A stretch of DNA of 64,000 bases from Saprospiraceae bacterium (GCA_029251525.1 JAQXDE010000064.1:1-64000), one strand, 5' to 3'; shown: positions 34,581 to 43,902, counted from the first letter of the stretch. Numbers and translations are program-made. The notes: generated by a model not told the origin, from the sequence alone.

Positions 34581-35026
34581 TACCTAGCAAGGAGGAAAAA
34601 ATTAGTTTTCATTACGAGGACATCCAATTTATCTTACCTAACCATTTGTTAATTGTTGATTGGATTTACAAAACAATTATTAACGAAACAAAAATACTGC
34701 GCCAAGTTAATTACATCTTTTGTAGTGATAATTATTTACATAAAATTAATTTAGAATACCTTAACCACGATACATTTACAGATGTAATAACATTTCCATA
34801 TGCTGATGGGAATATAATAGAGGGAGATATATTTATTAGCATAGATAGGATTAGAGAAAATGCAAAATCCTTTGAAGTTGCATTTAAAAATGAATTACAT
34901 AGAGTAATGATTCACGGTACTTTACATTTGTTAGGCTATCTTGATAAAACAAATGAAGAAAAAGCTCAAATGACCCAAATGGAAGATAAATATTTATCTA
35001 AATTAAATGGAATGAAATTGGATTAA
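34577..35026 (+). CDS. ybeY: Endoribonuclease / rRNA maturation factor YbeY
   Basis: YbeY is a metal-dependent protein needed for 16S rRNA 3'-end maturation and ribosome quality control. The family signature is present as MIHGTLHLLGYLDKTNEEKAQM. The usual metal motif is H-x3-H-x5-H; here the third position is Asp (H-GTL-H-LLGYL-D). The ahead-lying segment HDTFTDVITFPY and GDIFISIDRIRENA are typical. Length is 149 aa, normal. It overlaps the ATPase gene by four bases and is followed by a strong terminator. Confidence 0.93.
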   Translation: MIPSKEEKISFHYEDIQFILPNHLLIVDWIYKTIINETKILRQVNYIFCSDNYLHKINLEYLNHDTFTDVITFPYADGNIIEGDIFISIDRIRENAKSFEVAFKNELHRVMIHGTLHLLGYLDKTNEEKAQMTQMEDKYLSKLNGMKLD

Positions 35027-35104
35027 CAATAATCATCTGACCATTTTATATTACATTATTTGTTAATGCCGTTTTTTTTTAATTACGATTATTAATAGAA
35101 ACTT

Positions 35105-35148
35105 AAATACGCACAAGGTCTGAAAGGTCTTGTGCGTATTTATTTTTT
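35105..35148 (+). terminator. Rho-independent terminator between ybeY and thrA
   Basis: A perfect 13-bp stem (AAATACGCACAAG at 35105-35117, complement at 35129-35141) with an 11-base loop is followed by TTTATTTTTT. A promoter for thrA can be placed over and after it, so it most likely ends the upstream operon. I see no leader peptide rich in Thr or Ile codons that would make it an attenuator. Confidence 0.88.
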
Positions 35149-35161
35149 AATTATATTTTTG
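35130..35161 (+). promoter_or_regulatory. Candidate thrABC promoter
   Basis: A TTG at 35130-35132, 21 bases, then TATTTTTG at 35154-35161 fit the Bacteroidota promoter pattern (TTTG, about 20 bases, TAnnTTTG). Transcription would start near 35168, about 68 bases before the thrA ATG. The -33 part overlaps the terminator stem of the preceding operon. Confidence 0.5.
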
Positions 35162-35235
35162 CGGCTCCAACTTTACTTAAAATCTTATAAAATGTAAAGT
35201 CGAATATTTATAAAAGTTTACAAAAGGACGATTTA

Positions 35236-37692
35236 ATGAAAGTATTAAAATTTGGTGGCTCTTCTGTGGCCAAACCTGAAAGAATAAAAGGCATTGCTAA
35301 TATTCTAAAAGATTATTATAAACGAGGCGAAAAATTTGCTGTAGTTTTCTCCGCCTTTGGTGGCGTTACGGATTACCTAATTAAAATGAGCAGTGCAGCA
35401 GCAAATGGTGAGGAAAGTTACCTCGATCATTTTAACTCTTTTAGTAAACGACATATTGATTCTGTAAATGAATTATTCATAGAAGGAGACAGAAAAGATA
35501 TTCTCTTAGAGCTTAAAAATAATCATGATGTTTTAAAAGGTTTATTGAAAGGAGTGTTTTTAGTTAGAGAAGCTTCCCCTAGGACTATGGATTATGTTTT
35601 AAGCTTTGGAGAGCGAAATTCAAATTTTATTATTTCTCATTATTTACGAAAGGAAGGAATCAACGCTAACTACCTAGATGCTCGAAAGGTTATAAAAACT
35701 GATAAAAAATTCGGTGCAGCAAAAGTTGATTTAGATACTACTTTTAATAATATTCAAGAATATTTTACCAACCATCCTGAAATACAAATAACTACAGGTT
35801 TCATTGCCTCTTCAAAAGGTGGTCTAACAACAACTTTAGGCAGAGGTGGATCTGATTTTACAGCTGCTATCTTAGCAGCTGGATTAGGTGCCGAAGCTAT
35901 TGAGATATGGACTGATGTGGATGGTGTTCTCACATCTGACCCACGACGTGTGAAAAGTGCATTTACCATTCCTTCTTTAACTTATGCTGAGGCAATGGAA
36001 ATGTCTCATTTTGGTGCAAAAGTAATTTATCCTCCGACTATTCAACCAGCTATGGAAAAAAGTATTCCTATTTATATTAAGAATACTTTTAATCCGTCTT
36101 TTATAGGAACTTATATATCGAAAGAAAGTTCTGTTAATGGACATCCAATAAAAGGTATTTCATCAATAAGTGATATTTCACTTCTGACTTTACAGGGAAG
36201 TGGTTTATTTGGTGTTCCTGGAATTGCTGCTAGGTTGTTTAATTCTTTGGCTCAAGCTAAAATCAATGTAATTTTAATCACTCAAGGATCTTCAGAGCAT
36301 TCTATCTCTTTTGCTGTAAATCCTAATGATTCGGCTCGTGCAAAACGAAAAGTAGATAAAGAATTTGAATATGAATTCAAATCAGGTGGAGTTGATCTGG
36401 TGAAAGTTGAAAATAATTTGTCTATTATTGCTATCATTGGAGAAAATATGAGATACCAACCTGGTATTTCAGGTAAACTTTTTCAAGCTCTAGGAAAAAA
36501 TGGAATCAACTGCGTAGCTATAGCTCAAGGTTCTTCAGAATTAAATGTCTCTGTCGTTATTAATAAAGTAGATGAATCAAAAGCTTTAAATTCACTCCAT
36601 GAATCTTTCTTTTTATCTGATACCAAAGAACTACATTTATTCATGGTCGGTGTTGGTCTGATTGGAAGTACTTTATTAAATCAGATTCAACAACAAAATG
36701 CTTTTTTAAAGGATAATAGTCAACTTCAAATTAAAGTCATTGGTATTTCAAATAGTCGTAAAATGGTTTTCAATGAGAATGGAATCAACTTAGAATCATG
36801 GAGAGATGATTTATTGAACTCAAATGATAAAGCAGACATTTCAACTTTCATTGAAGAAATGAAAACGCTTAATCTTTCTAATACCATTTTTGTTGACAAT
36901 ACTGCTAATTCCGCAATTACTTCTCATTATGAAAAAATTCTAGATTCTAGTATTTCTATTTCTACACCAAACAAAATAGCCACATCTTCTGCTTATTTAC
37001 AGTATGAGCGTTTAAAATATATTGCAAAAAAGCGAGGTGTACAATTTTTATATGAAACCAATGTTGGTGCTGGTTTGCCTGTAATTTCCACATTGAATGA
37101 TTTAATTCAAAGTGGTGATCGAATTTTAAAAATTGAAGGTGTCCTTTCTGGCTCGCTTTCATTCATTTTTAATTCATTTACGGAAGGTGTTAAATTTAGC
37201 TCTGTTGTAAAACAAGCAAAAGAATTAGGGTTTACAGAACCTGATCCGAGAACAGATTTAAACGGTATAGATGTACGAAGAAAACTTATTATACTTGCTC
37301 GCGAGTCTGGTTTACCTTTAGAACAAGTAAATGTGAAAATTGATGCTATACTTCCAGATGCATGTCAAAAGGCAGAAAATGTTGCCCAACTTTTTGAAGA
37401 AATCGAAAAAGCTGATGACTATTTTGAAAAAATGAGATCAGATGCAGCTAGAGAGGGAAAAGTCTTACGATTTATTGCTAAATTAGAAAACGGAGAAGCT
37501 TCAATTGTTTTACAAGCTGTTGATGCATCTAATCCATTTCATTCACTTAGTGGAAGTGATAATATGATTGTTTTCACAACTGATAGATACAAAGAACGAC
37601 CATTAGTTATCCTTGGTCCAGGCGCAGGTGCTGAAGTAACTGCTGCAGGTGTTTTTGCCGAAATAATCACAATTGGAAATTTTTTATCATAA
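35236..37692 (+). CDS. thrA: Bifunctional aspartokinase / homoserine dehydrogenase
   Basis: This fusion catalyses the first and third steps from aspartate to homoserine. The kinase part starts with MKVLKFGGSSVAKPERI and carries TLGRGGSDFTA and WTDVDGVLTSDPR. Two ACT-type regulatory segments follow (LLTLQGSGLFGVPGIAARLF and IIAIIGENMRYQPGISGKLF). Homoserine dehydrogenase begins near residue 470 with the NAD(P) loop LFMVGVGLIGSTLL and includes ETNVGAGLPVISTLNDLIQSGD and GVLSGSLSFIFN. At 818 aa both halves are full length. The ACT region suggests threonine feedback. The stop overlaps the thrB start (TAATG). Confidence 0.97.
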   Translation: MKVLKFGGSSVAKPERIKGIANILKDYYKRGEKFAVVFSAFGGVTDYLIKMSSAAANGEESYLDHFNSFSKRHIDSVNELFIEGDRKDILLELKNNHDVLKGLLKGVFLVREASPRTMDYVLSFGERNSNFIISHYLRKEGINANYLDARKVIKTDKKFGAAKVDLDTTFNNIQEYFTNHPEIQITTGFIASSKGGLTTTLGRGGSDFTAAILAAGLGAEAIEIWTDVDGVLTSDPRRVKSAFTIPSLTYAEAMEMSHFGAKVIYPPTIQPAMEKSIPIYIKNTFNPSFIGTYISKESSVNGHPIKGISSISDISLLTLQGSGLFGVPGIAARLFNSLAQAKINVILITQGSSEHSISFAVNPNDSARAKRKVDKEFEYEFKSGGVDLVKVENNLSIIAIIGENMRYQPGISGKLFQALGKNGINCVAIAQGSSELNVSVVINKVDESKALNSLHESFFLSDTKELHLFMVGVGLIGSTLLNQIQQQNAFLKDNSQLQIKVIGISNSRKMVFNENGINLESWRDDLLNSNDKADISTFIEEMKTLNLSNTIFVDNTANSAITSHYEKILDSSISISTPNKIATSSAYLQYERLKYIAKKRGVQFLYETNVGAGLPVISTLNDLIQSGDRILKIEGVLSGSLSFIFNSFTEGVKFSSVVKQAKELGFTEPDPRTDLNGIDVRRKLIILARESGLPLEQVNVKIDAILPDACQKAENVAQLFEEIEKADDYFEKMRSDAAREGKVLRFIAKLENGEASIVLQAVDASNPFHSLSGSDNMIVFTTDRYKERPLVILGPGAGAEVTAAGVFAEIITIGNFLS

Positions 37693-38627
37693 TGTCGTAC
37701 GTAGGAATAAAAGTATTTGCCCCGGCAAGTGTAGCCAATATAGCTTGTGGATATGATATATTAGGCTTCGCTTTAGAGAAGCCAGGAGATGAAATAAAAG
37801 TTCGTTTTTCTGACAAAGTAAAAGGACTTCATATCACAAATATTATAGGAGCTAAAGGGAAAATCCCTTATGAAATAGACAAAAATACTGCTGGTTTTGC
37901 TGCTCAAAAAGTATTAGAATACTTAGGGGAAACTAGGGGGATTGAGATGGAGATTATTAAAAAAATGCCTTTTGGTAGTGGTTTAGGGTCGAGTGCTGCT
38001 TCTGCAGTTGGAGGTGTTATGGCAATTAATGAACTTTTCATGAAACCCTTAACTAAAAGAGAATTACTTCCTTTTGCTGTTTTAGGGGAACAAATCGCAG
38101 ATGGTGCTTATCATGCTGATAATGTTGGCCCTTCGCTATTAGGCGGCATGACTTTTATAAGAGATAATGCAACATTAGATATTCATAAGATTTACGTTCC
38201 ACGTGGATTAATGGCTGTTGTTATTTATCCACATATTAAAGTTTTAACTAAAGATTCTCGTGATATATTAAGTAATACAGTATCACTTGATCAAACAATC
38301 ACCCAAACTGGTAACTTAGGAGGATTGATACTAGGTATGATGAACTCTGACCTAGACTTAATTCGTCGATCATTAACTGATGTTATAATTGAACCTCAGC
38401 GAGCTCAGTTAATCCCCCATTTCTATAAAGTTAAAGAAGCTGCTCTAAATGCTGACGCTCTAGGCTGTAGTATTTCTGGAGCTGGGCCTTCCATTTTTGC
38501 ACTTTGTGCTAACACCTTAGTAGCCGAAAACGTAGGTAACGCAATGCAAAAAGTTTTTAATGATAATAAAATAGAAAATAATTTATTTATTTCTCCTATA
38601 AACCACGAGGGAGCAATCCTTTGTTAA
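37692..38627 (+). CDS. thrB: Homoserine kinase
   Basis: This GHMP-family kinase makes O-phospho-L-homoserine from homoserine and ATP. The N-terminus VFAPASVANIACGYDILGFAL and the GHMP phosphate loop MPFGSGLGSSAASAVGG (about residues 93-109) are diagnostic. The C-terminal GCSISGAGPSIFAL completes the fold. The length of 311 aa is normal. Its ATG shares one base with the thrA stop, and thrC follows after 13 bases. Confidence 0.97.
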   Translation: MSYVGIKVFAPASVANIACGYDILGFALEKPGDEIKVRFSDKVKGLHITNIIGAKGKIPYEIDKNTAGFAAQKVLEYLGETRGIEMEIIKKMPFGSGLGSSAASAVGGVMAINELFMKPLTKRELLPFAVLGEQIADGAYHADNVGPSLLGGMTFIRDNATLDIHKIYVPRGLMAVVIYPHIKVLTKDSRDILSNTVSLDQTITQTGNLGGLILGMMNSDLDLIRRSLTDVIIEPQRAQLIPHFYKVKEAALNADALGCSISGAGPSIFALCANTLVAENVGNAMQKVFNDNKIENNLFISPINHEGAILC

Positions 38628-38640
38628 ATTTTATGCTTAA

Positions 38641-39942
38641 ATGAGATTATATAGTACTAATAATACGTCCAGTTTTGTCAGCCTTAGTGAAGCAATAATG
38701 AAGGGTTTACCCGATGATAATGGTCTTTTTATGCCAGAATACTTTCCAAAACTATCTGAGCAATTTATAAATAACTTAAAAGATTATACCTTTCAAGAGA
38801 TTGCATTTGAGGTTACTAGAACACTTTTTCAAGGTTTTATCCCTGAAAATGATTTAAAAAAGATTATAAATGACTCAATTAATTTCCCTGCTCCTATTCA
38901 ATCTTTAGATAATCAAACTCACATTTTGGAACTTTTCCATGGACCAAGTCTTGCTTTTAAGGATTTTGGTGCAAGGTTTATGGCACAAATAATGAGTTAT
39001 TTTAATCGTGGCAATAATAAGGAATTAGTCATCTTAGTTGCAACATCTGGAGATACTGGAGGTGCTGTTGCTTCTGGTTTTTTAAAAGCCAAAGGAATAA
39101 AAGTAGTTATACTTTATCCTAAAGGAAAAGTGAGTATGCTTCAAGAAAAACAATTAACAACTTTAGGCCATAATATTTCTGCTCTCGAAGTTGATGGTAC
39201 ATTTGATGATTGTCAAACTTTAGTAAAACAAGCCTTTCTAGATAAAGAATTGAACAGTCAAATTAGATTAACTTCTGCTAATTCTATCAATATTGCAAGA
39301 TTAATTCCACAATCATTTTATTATTTTGAGGCATTCAAACAACTTAATGATTATTATAATCCGATTACATTCGTTGTCCCAAGTGGTAATTATGGTAATA
39401 TCACAGCTGGATTAATTGCTCAAAAAATGGGTTTACCTATCTCCCATTTTATTGCAGCAAGTAATGCAAATGATATTGTTCCTCATTATTTATGTACCGG
39501 AAATTACAATCCTCGTCCTTCAATTCGTACTTTATCTAATGCTATGGATGTTGGAAATCCATCCAACTTTGCACGTATGCAAGATCTTTTTGGTTTCACG
39601 TGGAACAATATGTCAAAAAATATTTCTGGTTATAGTTTTACAGACCAAGAAACAAAACGTGGAATCAAGGATGTATTTGAACAATTTAATTACGTAATAG
39701 ATCCACACGGAGCTGTTGGATACTTGGCTTTTAAGGCCTATCAAAAGAATCACCCAAAAACTAAAGGTATTATATTGGAAACTGCTCATCCATCAAAATT
39801 CAAGAATTCTGTAGAGGACGTCATAAAAGAGAAAGTAAATATTCCTGAACGGTTAGCAGTTTTAGCAAATAAGAAAAAAGAAAGTATTTTAATGAATACT
39901 GATTTTAAACCTTTTAAAGATTGGTTAATTAAGAATTACTAA
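38641..39942 (+). CDS. thrC: Threonine synthase
   Basis: This PLP enzyme converts O-phosphohomoserine to threonine. The PLP lysine is in LFHGPSLAFKDFGARFM (about residues 100-116), followed by VATSGDTGGAVASGFLKAKG, which binds phosphate. Later SANSINIARLIPQ and VVPSGNYGNITAGLIA are typical of the long bacterial form. At 433 aa it is normal. It is the last gene of thrABC and ends in a clear terminator. Confidence 0.97.
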   Translation: MRLYSTNNTSSFVSLSEAIMKGLPDDNGLFMPEYFPKLSEQFINNLKDYTFQEIAFEVTRTLFQGFIPENDLKKIINDSINFPAPIQSLDNQTHILELFHGPSLAFKDFGARFMAQIMSYFNRGNNKELVILVATSGDTGGAVASGFLKAKGIKVVILYPKGKVSMLQEKQLTTLGHNISALEVDGTFDDCQTLVKQAFLDKELNSQIRLTSANSINIARLIPQSFYYFEAFKQLNDYYNPITFVVPSGNYGNITAGLIAQKMGLPISHFIAASNANDIVPHYLCTGNYNPRPSIRTLSNAMDVGNPSNFARMQDLFGFTWNNMSKNISGYSFTDQETKRGIKDVFEQFNYVIDPHGAVGYLAFKAYQKNHPKTKGIILETAHPSKFKNSVEDVIKEKVNIPERLAVLANKKKESILMNTDFKPFKDWLIKNY

Positions 39943-39959
39943 CTCAATAAAATTTAGTG

Positions 39960-39996
39960 AAAACCCTTGATGAATAAATTTCATCAAGGGTTTTTG
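39960..39996 (+). terminator. thrABC terminator
   Basis: A perfect 14-bp stem (AAAACCCTTGATGA at 39960-39973, complement at 39981-39994) with a 7-base loop ends in a T-run, 17 bases after the thrC stop. Confidence 0.88.
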
Positions 39997-40021
39997 GATT
40001 ATAATAAACACAACCATTTAA

Positions 40022-40037
40022 TGTTCCACGTGAAACA
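40022..40037. other. parS centromere-like site (ParB-binding)
   Basis: TGTTCCACGTGAAACA matches the chromosomal parS consensus TGTTNCACGTGAAACA at every fixed position. ParB binds such sites near the replication origin and, with ParA and SMC, segregates the new origin. The site lies in a gene-free stretch between thrC and a hydrolase gene. I found no second exact copy in the window. parA and parB are not in the window. Confidence 0.85.
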
Positions 40038-40288
40038 AAAAAGTTAAATACCTAAAAAACTAACCATAATTGATAGATAGATGTATTCATTAAGAATGAT
40101 AAAATTGATAAAATAAAAGGGTAGACCACATCAACTTTTAATTCAAAACAATAAATAATTAAATAATTAACAGTAATAATTAGTTAGTAAAATTTAATTG
40201 AACAGATCCAAAATTAATAAAATACGAAATAATTCGTATTTTTAATTAAGAAAAAAGACAATCTTATTGACTGCCTCCATTTTCCTTA

Positions 40289-41071
40289 TTAATCATTCCC
40301 TATAGAAGAAATATTCAATCCCGAAAGATAATTCTCCAAAATAGAATTAAACTCATCCGGCTTTTCCATCATTGGAGCATGCCCACAATCTTCAACAAAA
40401 AATAATTTAGAATTTTCAATTAGCTCATTAAACTTTTCCCCAACAAAAGCAGGTGTAACAATATCTTGTTTTCCCCAAATCAAAAGAGTAGGATTTTTTA
40501 TCTGATGCAACTTATCCCCTAAGTTATGACGAACAGCTGACTTAGCAGTAGCAACAATTCTTATTGCCTTATTTCGATCATTAACAATATCAAATACCTC
40601 GTCAACTAAAGCTTTAGAGGCTACGTCTGGATTATGAAATGTTGCCTCTACTTTATTTTTTATAAACTCATAATTGCCCCTCTTGGGAAAGCTAGACCCA
40701 AAAGCACTCTCGAACAAACCAGAACTACCCGTTAGAATAATAGATCCAACATTACTAGGATAGGCTAGTACATATAACAACGCAATATGCCCTCCTAATG
40801 AATTTCCAAGCAAATGAACTTTATCATATTTTTTAAACTCAATAAAGTCATGAACATGATCAACAAGTGCCCTAACAGAAACTTTTCTAATAGGAAGCTC
40901 TAAAATCGGAAGTAAAGGCACAATAACATTGTACTTATCGGAAAAATAATCAATGATTCCTTGGAAATTACTTAAGGCTCCAAAGAGACCATGAAGCAGC
41001 AACAAGTTTTCTTTACCGCCCTTTGTTTCTAAATAATGAAATTTATCTTCATCAATTATTTCGTGACTCAT
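40289..41071 (-). CDS. Alpha/beta hydrolase
   Basis: I start at the ATG at 41071 (MSHEIIDEDKFHYL), not at the TTG six codons upstream. The fold is clear: oxyanion segment LLLHGLFGALSNF, nucleophile elbow GNSLGGH (Ser in G-x-S-x-G), acid segment LLIWGKQDIVTP and catalytic His in EDCGHAPMMEKP. There is no signal peptide. Substrate specificity cannot be told; members include esterases, epoxide hydrolases and C-C bond hydrolases. It is minus-strand between parS and ctaA. Confidence 0.9.
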   Translation of the reverse strand: MSHEIIDEDKFHYLETKGGKENLLLLHGLFGALSNFQGIIDYFSDKYNVIVPLLPILELPIRKVSVRALVDHVHDFIEFKKYDKVHLLGNSLGGHIALLYVLAYPSNVGSIILTGSSGLFESAFGSSFPKRGNYEFIKNKVEATFHNPDVASKALVDEVFDIVNDRNKAIRIVATAKSAVRHNLGDKLHQIKNPTLLIWGKQDIVTPAFVGEKFNELIENSKLFFVEDCGHAPMMEKPDEFNSILENYLSGLNISSIGND

Positions 41072-41384
41072 CAATATAATTTTATTCAAAAAGAAGAAAT
41101 ATACAAAACCAAAATTAAGATTTAAAATATTAAACCTATTTGTTCACAAAAATAACTTTTTATTATTCTAATTATAAATAATATCATAAAAGGTCACTAG
41201 AGAAAGAGAAATACAGATTGATATTTAAATCAATATAAAGAATTTATTTTCTGCATGAATACAGAATAGTATCATAAACAAATAAAAAAATGTTAACTAT
41301 TTGTTAGTTTAGATTAAAAATAGATTAAATTTTAGCCTAAAAAAAACTATATTTTAGTTTTATCAACATGTTTACTAACAACAT
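41072..41384. other. 313-bp AT-rich gap between hydrolase and heme A synthase genes
   Basis: I see no ORF, RNA gene or strong hairpin. It is almost entirely A/T and separates two minus-strand genes. Confidence 0.6.
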
Positions 41385-42470
41385 TTATAGTCGATCAAAA
41401 CTTACCAAATAATAAGAATATAAAGTAGAGCCAAGAAGAAATAAAGCGCAAGTTTGATGTGCAACACCTAACCCAACTGGTATACTTCCATTACAACTAA
41501 TTACAGTAATTATTCCAAGTATAATTTGTGTTATCAACACGGTTATCCACAACGTGTTAGCTTTTTTGAATACAGGGTTCTTTTTAACCCTTTTAGAAGA
41601 AATAAAATACCAAAAACCTAGTAAAATCAATATATATGCACTTACCCTATGTAACACTTGAACCAAAGCAGGAGTGAACCCATTAGTATCATAATTAACA
41701 AGGTTACTAACAGTCCAATTACCAGCATTCATAACAACATCTGGGACAACTTTACCATTCATATCAGGCCAGGTTGGGTATTGTAAACCAGCCTTCATTC
41801 CTGACATCAACCCTCCTAGGAATATTTGTATAAAAAGTATTAAAATAAAACTTAACATGATTTTTTTCAACATCAAATTGTGAATAACTTTTGGAGAAGG
41901 TTGAACAACCTTGAAAGTTGTCCACAATAGATAACTAGCAAGAATAAAAGCAAGTGTTAAATGCATCGATAACTTATAGCCATTGACCCATGGTCTGGTA
42001 ATTAAACCGCTAGCAACCATAATCCAACCCATAGAAGCAACTAAAACAGCTAAAGAAATAACTACTACTAAATCTACAATAAGCTCTTTAGAGAGCATTC
42101 CACGCCTTAAAAAAAAGAAAAACGGTATTGCAAAGACAATACCAATTGACCGAGCCCATAACCGATGTAAATACTCCCAGAAATAGATAAATTTAAAAGT
42201 CCCTCCCTCAAAAATAGATCCCATCTCCATGCCATCATTAATCATTTCGTATTGAGGAGTAGCTTTATATAATTCAAACTCCTTTTCCCAGGCCAATTCA
42301 CTTAGTGGAGGTATCGTACCTGTCACAACTTCCCATTTAGTAATTGATAAACCGGAACCAGTTAACCTGGTTACGCCACCAATAACAACTTGCATGGTAA
42401 CCATAAATAAACCAATACCCAACCAAATTTTTACAACCCTAGAAATTTTATCTTTACTTGTATACTCCAT
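41385..42470 (-). CDS. ctaA: Heme A synthase (COX15/CtaA)
   Basis: This membrane protein oxidises the C8 methyl of heme O to make heme A for cytochrome c oxidase. It has eight hydrophobic segments in two similar halves. Typical motifs are QVVIGGVTRLTGSGLSITKWEVVTGTIPP at the N-terminus, FIYFWEYLHRLWAR with conserved His, KLSMHLTLAF, and the second-half counterparts VQVLHRVSAYILIL and GVAHQTCALFLL. At 361 aa it matches the type 2 (COX15-like) form. Cytochrome oxidase genes are not adjacent. The coding sequence also contains a perfect DnaA box (41543-41551) and two one-mismatch boxes. Confidence 0.95.
   Translation of the reverse strand: MEYTSKDKISRVVKIWLGIGLFMVTMQVVIGGVTRLTGSGLSITKWEVVTGTIPPLSELAWEKEFELYKATPQYEMINDGMEMGSIFEGGTFKFIYFWEYLHRLWARSIGIVFAIPFFFFLRRGMLSKELIVDLVVVISLAVLVASMGWIMVASGLITRPWVNGYKLSMHLTLAFILASYLLWTTFKVVQPSPKVIHNLMLKKIMLSFILILFIQIFLGGLMSGMKAGLQYPTWPDMNGKVVPDVVMNAGNWTVSNLVNYDTNGFTPALVQVLHRVSAYILILLGFWYFISSKRVKKNPVFKKANTLWITVLITQIILGIITVISCNGSIPVGLGVAHQTCALFLLGSTLYSYYLVSFDRL
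41543..41551 (+). promoter_or_regulatory. Perfect DnaA box inside ctaA
   Basis: TTATCCACA equals the DnaA box consensus. A one-mismatch box TTATCAACA lies at 41531-41539 and another, TTGTCCACA, at 41918-41926. Within a gene this could be chance, but it lies 1.4 kb from a second perfect box. Confidence 0.4.
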
Positions 42471-43224
42471 AACTACTTTCTTATATTAAAATAAAACTAA
42501 ATTATTTTGATTTTTTTGAAACATAACAAAAACTTCACAGTATAAAATAGAACCATTCCCAAACAGGTTACAAAATAAATTGTTTTGTTTGTTTTTGTTT
42601 TTCCTTTCCTCTAATGCCCTTATTAATATTTATTATAAATTTTTCTTCAAAAGCCTTCATCATCAGGGCTGTTAGTTTGTAGATAAAATTTTATGTTATT
42701 TTTATGTAGAGTCATTCCTAACTTTAGAATTTATTAAACTAACACTTTCGTAACAATCCAATCCTTTCTTTATCAATTACTTATAAAGTTATAAACAAGT
42801 ACTGTATAAGTTATTCTATTGAAAACTTTTTGAAATTAACTTTCCTAAAAGTCGCTAATCAATGTCTATATTTGATGTAGATATCCACAATAAATTAGTT
42901 TACAACATACTTGATACTTAACGATGTGCAAAAAGTATTCTTAATGTGGATAACTATGGCAGTTTTTATATACTTTACAAACAATTGATGTTTAAATTTA
43001 ATTTAAACAACTAACTGGTTATCAAATAATTACACATGATTAAAATAAATCAATGTTGGTAACCTTTTTTTATTTTGTTTATTTTTAAAACAAATATGTT
43101 TCATATGTAAATATTTTTGTTTTAAAAACAATTAGTATTACTTAGATTTCAAACTAATCTATTGTTCGACAATAATTTTATGTTTCATAAATACATTCGA
43201 ATAAATAAAAATTATAACAAATAA
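42471..43224. other. Candidate replication origin (oriC)
   Basis: This is a 754-bp gene-free AT-rich stretch between divergent genes. It holds a perfect DnaA box (TGTGGATAA, 42945-42953, minus orientation) and near matches ATATCCACA (42881-42889) and TTATAAACA (42789-42797). Hand counting gives about 25 G against 45 C in 42481-42780, and about 42 G against 47 C in 42781-43200, so the strong C excess fades across it. Genes to the left are mostly on the minus strand and genes to the right mostly on the plus strand. A parS site is 2.5 kb away. The box number is low for an oriC, so this stays a candidate. Confidence 0.45.
42945..42953 (-). promoter_or_regulatory. Perfect DnaA box in the candidate origin
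   Basis: TGTGGATAA on the plus strand is TTATCCACA on the minus strand, an exact DnaA box in non-coding DNA. Confidence 0.6.
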
Positions 43225-43902
43225 ATGTGTGGTAGGTTTTCATTTACATCAACAAAAGAAGAAGTAGAACAAACATTGGACTTAACTTTGGGCCAAGAAC
43301 TACAAAAAAGTTATAACATAGCTCCAACACAAAAAGCATATGTGGTGACCAATGAGTATCCGCAACGGTTACAAGCATATAATTGGGGATTGATTCCACA
43401 CTGGGTGGACGAAGCAAAGGTAACTGGTAAATTAATAAACGCAAGAGCAGAAGGTATATCATCTAAGCCCTCCTTTAGAATACCAATTAGAAGTAAAAGA
43501 TGTTTGGTTTTGGCAGATAGTTTTTATGAATGGAAACCGTACGGAGGAAATAAATTACCTTATCGAATTATGATGAAAGATGATAGACTAATGGTAATGG
43601 CTGGAATATGGGATATATGGAAACAGGGCGATCAAATATTTAAAACTTTTTCAATTCTTACAACTATACCGAATAAAGAAATGGAAATGATACATAACCG
43701 AATGCCAGTAATTTTTTCAGAAAAACAACAGCAAAAAAAATGGTTAGAAGATATTCCCCTTCAAGAAGTGTTGGGAATGATGAGGGCAATTAGAGATAAG
43801 TCATTAAAATTCTACCAGGTTTCAGATAAATTAAATTCGATCAAAGTAAATTCTGAGCAATTACATCATGAAGTTTTGTCGCCACCAACATTATTTGATT
43901 GA
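43225..43902 (+). CDS. SOS-response-associated (SRAP) protein of the YedK/HMCES family
   Basis: SRAP proteins form a stable thiazolidine crosslink with abasic sites in single-stranded DNA through Cys2, protecting replication forks. MCGRFSFTS puts Cys2 right after the start Met, which is removed. Other conserved parts are YNIAPTQ (Asn of the active site), LINARAEGISSKPSFR, RCLVLADSFYEWK (catalytic Glu) and IHNRMPVIF (catalytic His). At 225 aa it is complete. It is the first plus-strand gene right of the candidate origin and ends directly in a hairpin. Confidence 0.93.
   Translation: MCGRFSFTSTKEEVEQTLDLTLGQELQKSYNIAPTQKAYVVTNEYPQRLQAYNWGLIPHWVDEAKVTGKLINARAEGISSKPSFRIPIRSKRCLVLADSFYEWKPYGGNKLPYRIMMKDDRLMVMAGIWDIWKQGDQIFKTFSILTTIPNKEMEMIHNRMPVIFSEKQQQKKWLEDIPLQEVLGMMRAIRDKSLKFYQVSDKLNSIKVNSEQLHHEVLSPPTLFD

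Larger units (their letters stand above)
39943..40288. other. 346-bp gene-free stretch with terminator and parS
   Basis: It contains the thrC terminator, the parS site described separately, and AT-rich sequence with no ORF of note up to the convergent hydrolase gene. Confidence 0.8.

Noticed and set aside
35027-35235. Threonine attenuator leader before thrA
   Set aside because: There is a terminator hairpin but no short ORF with Thr/Ile codons ahead of it, and a promoter fits after the stem.
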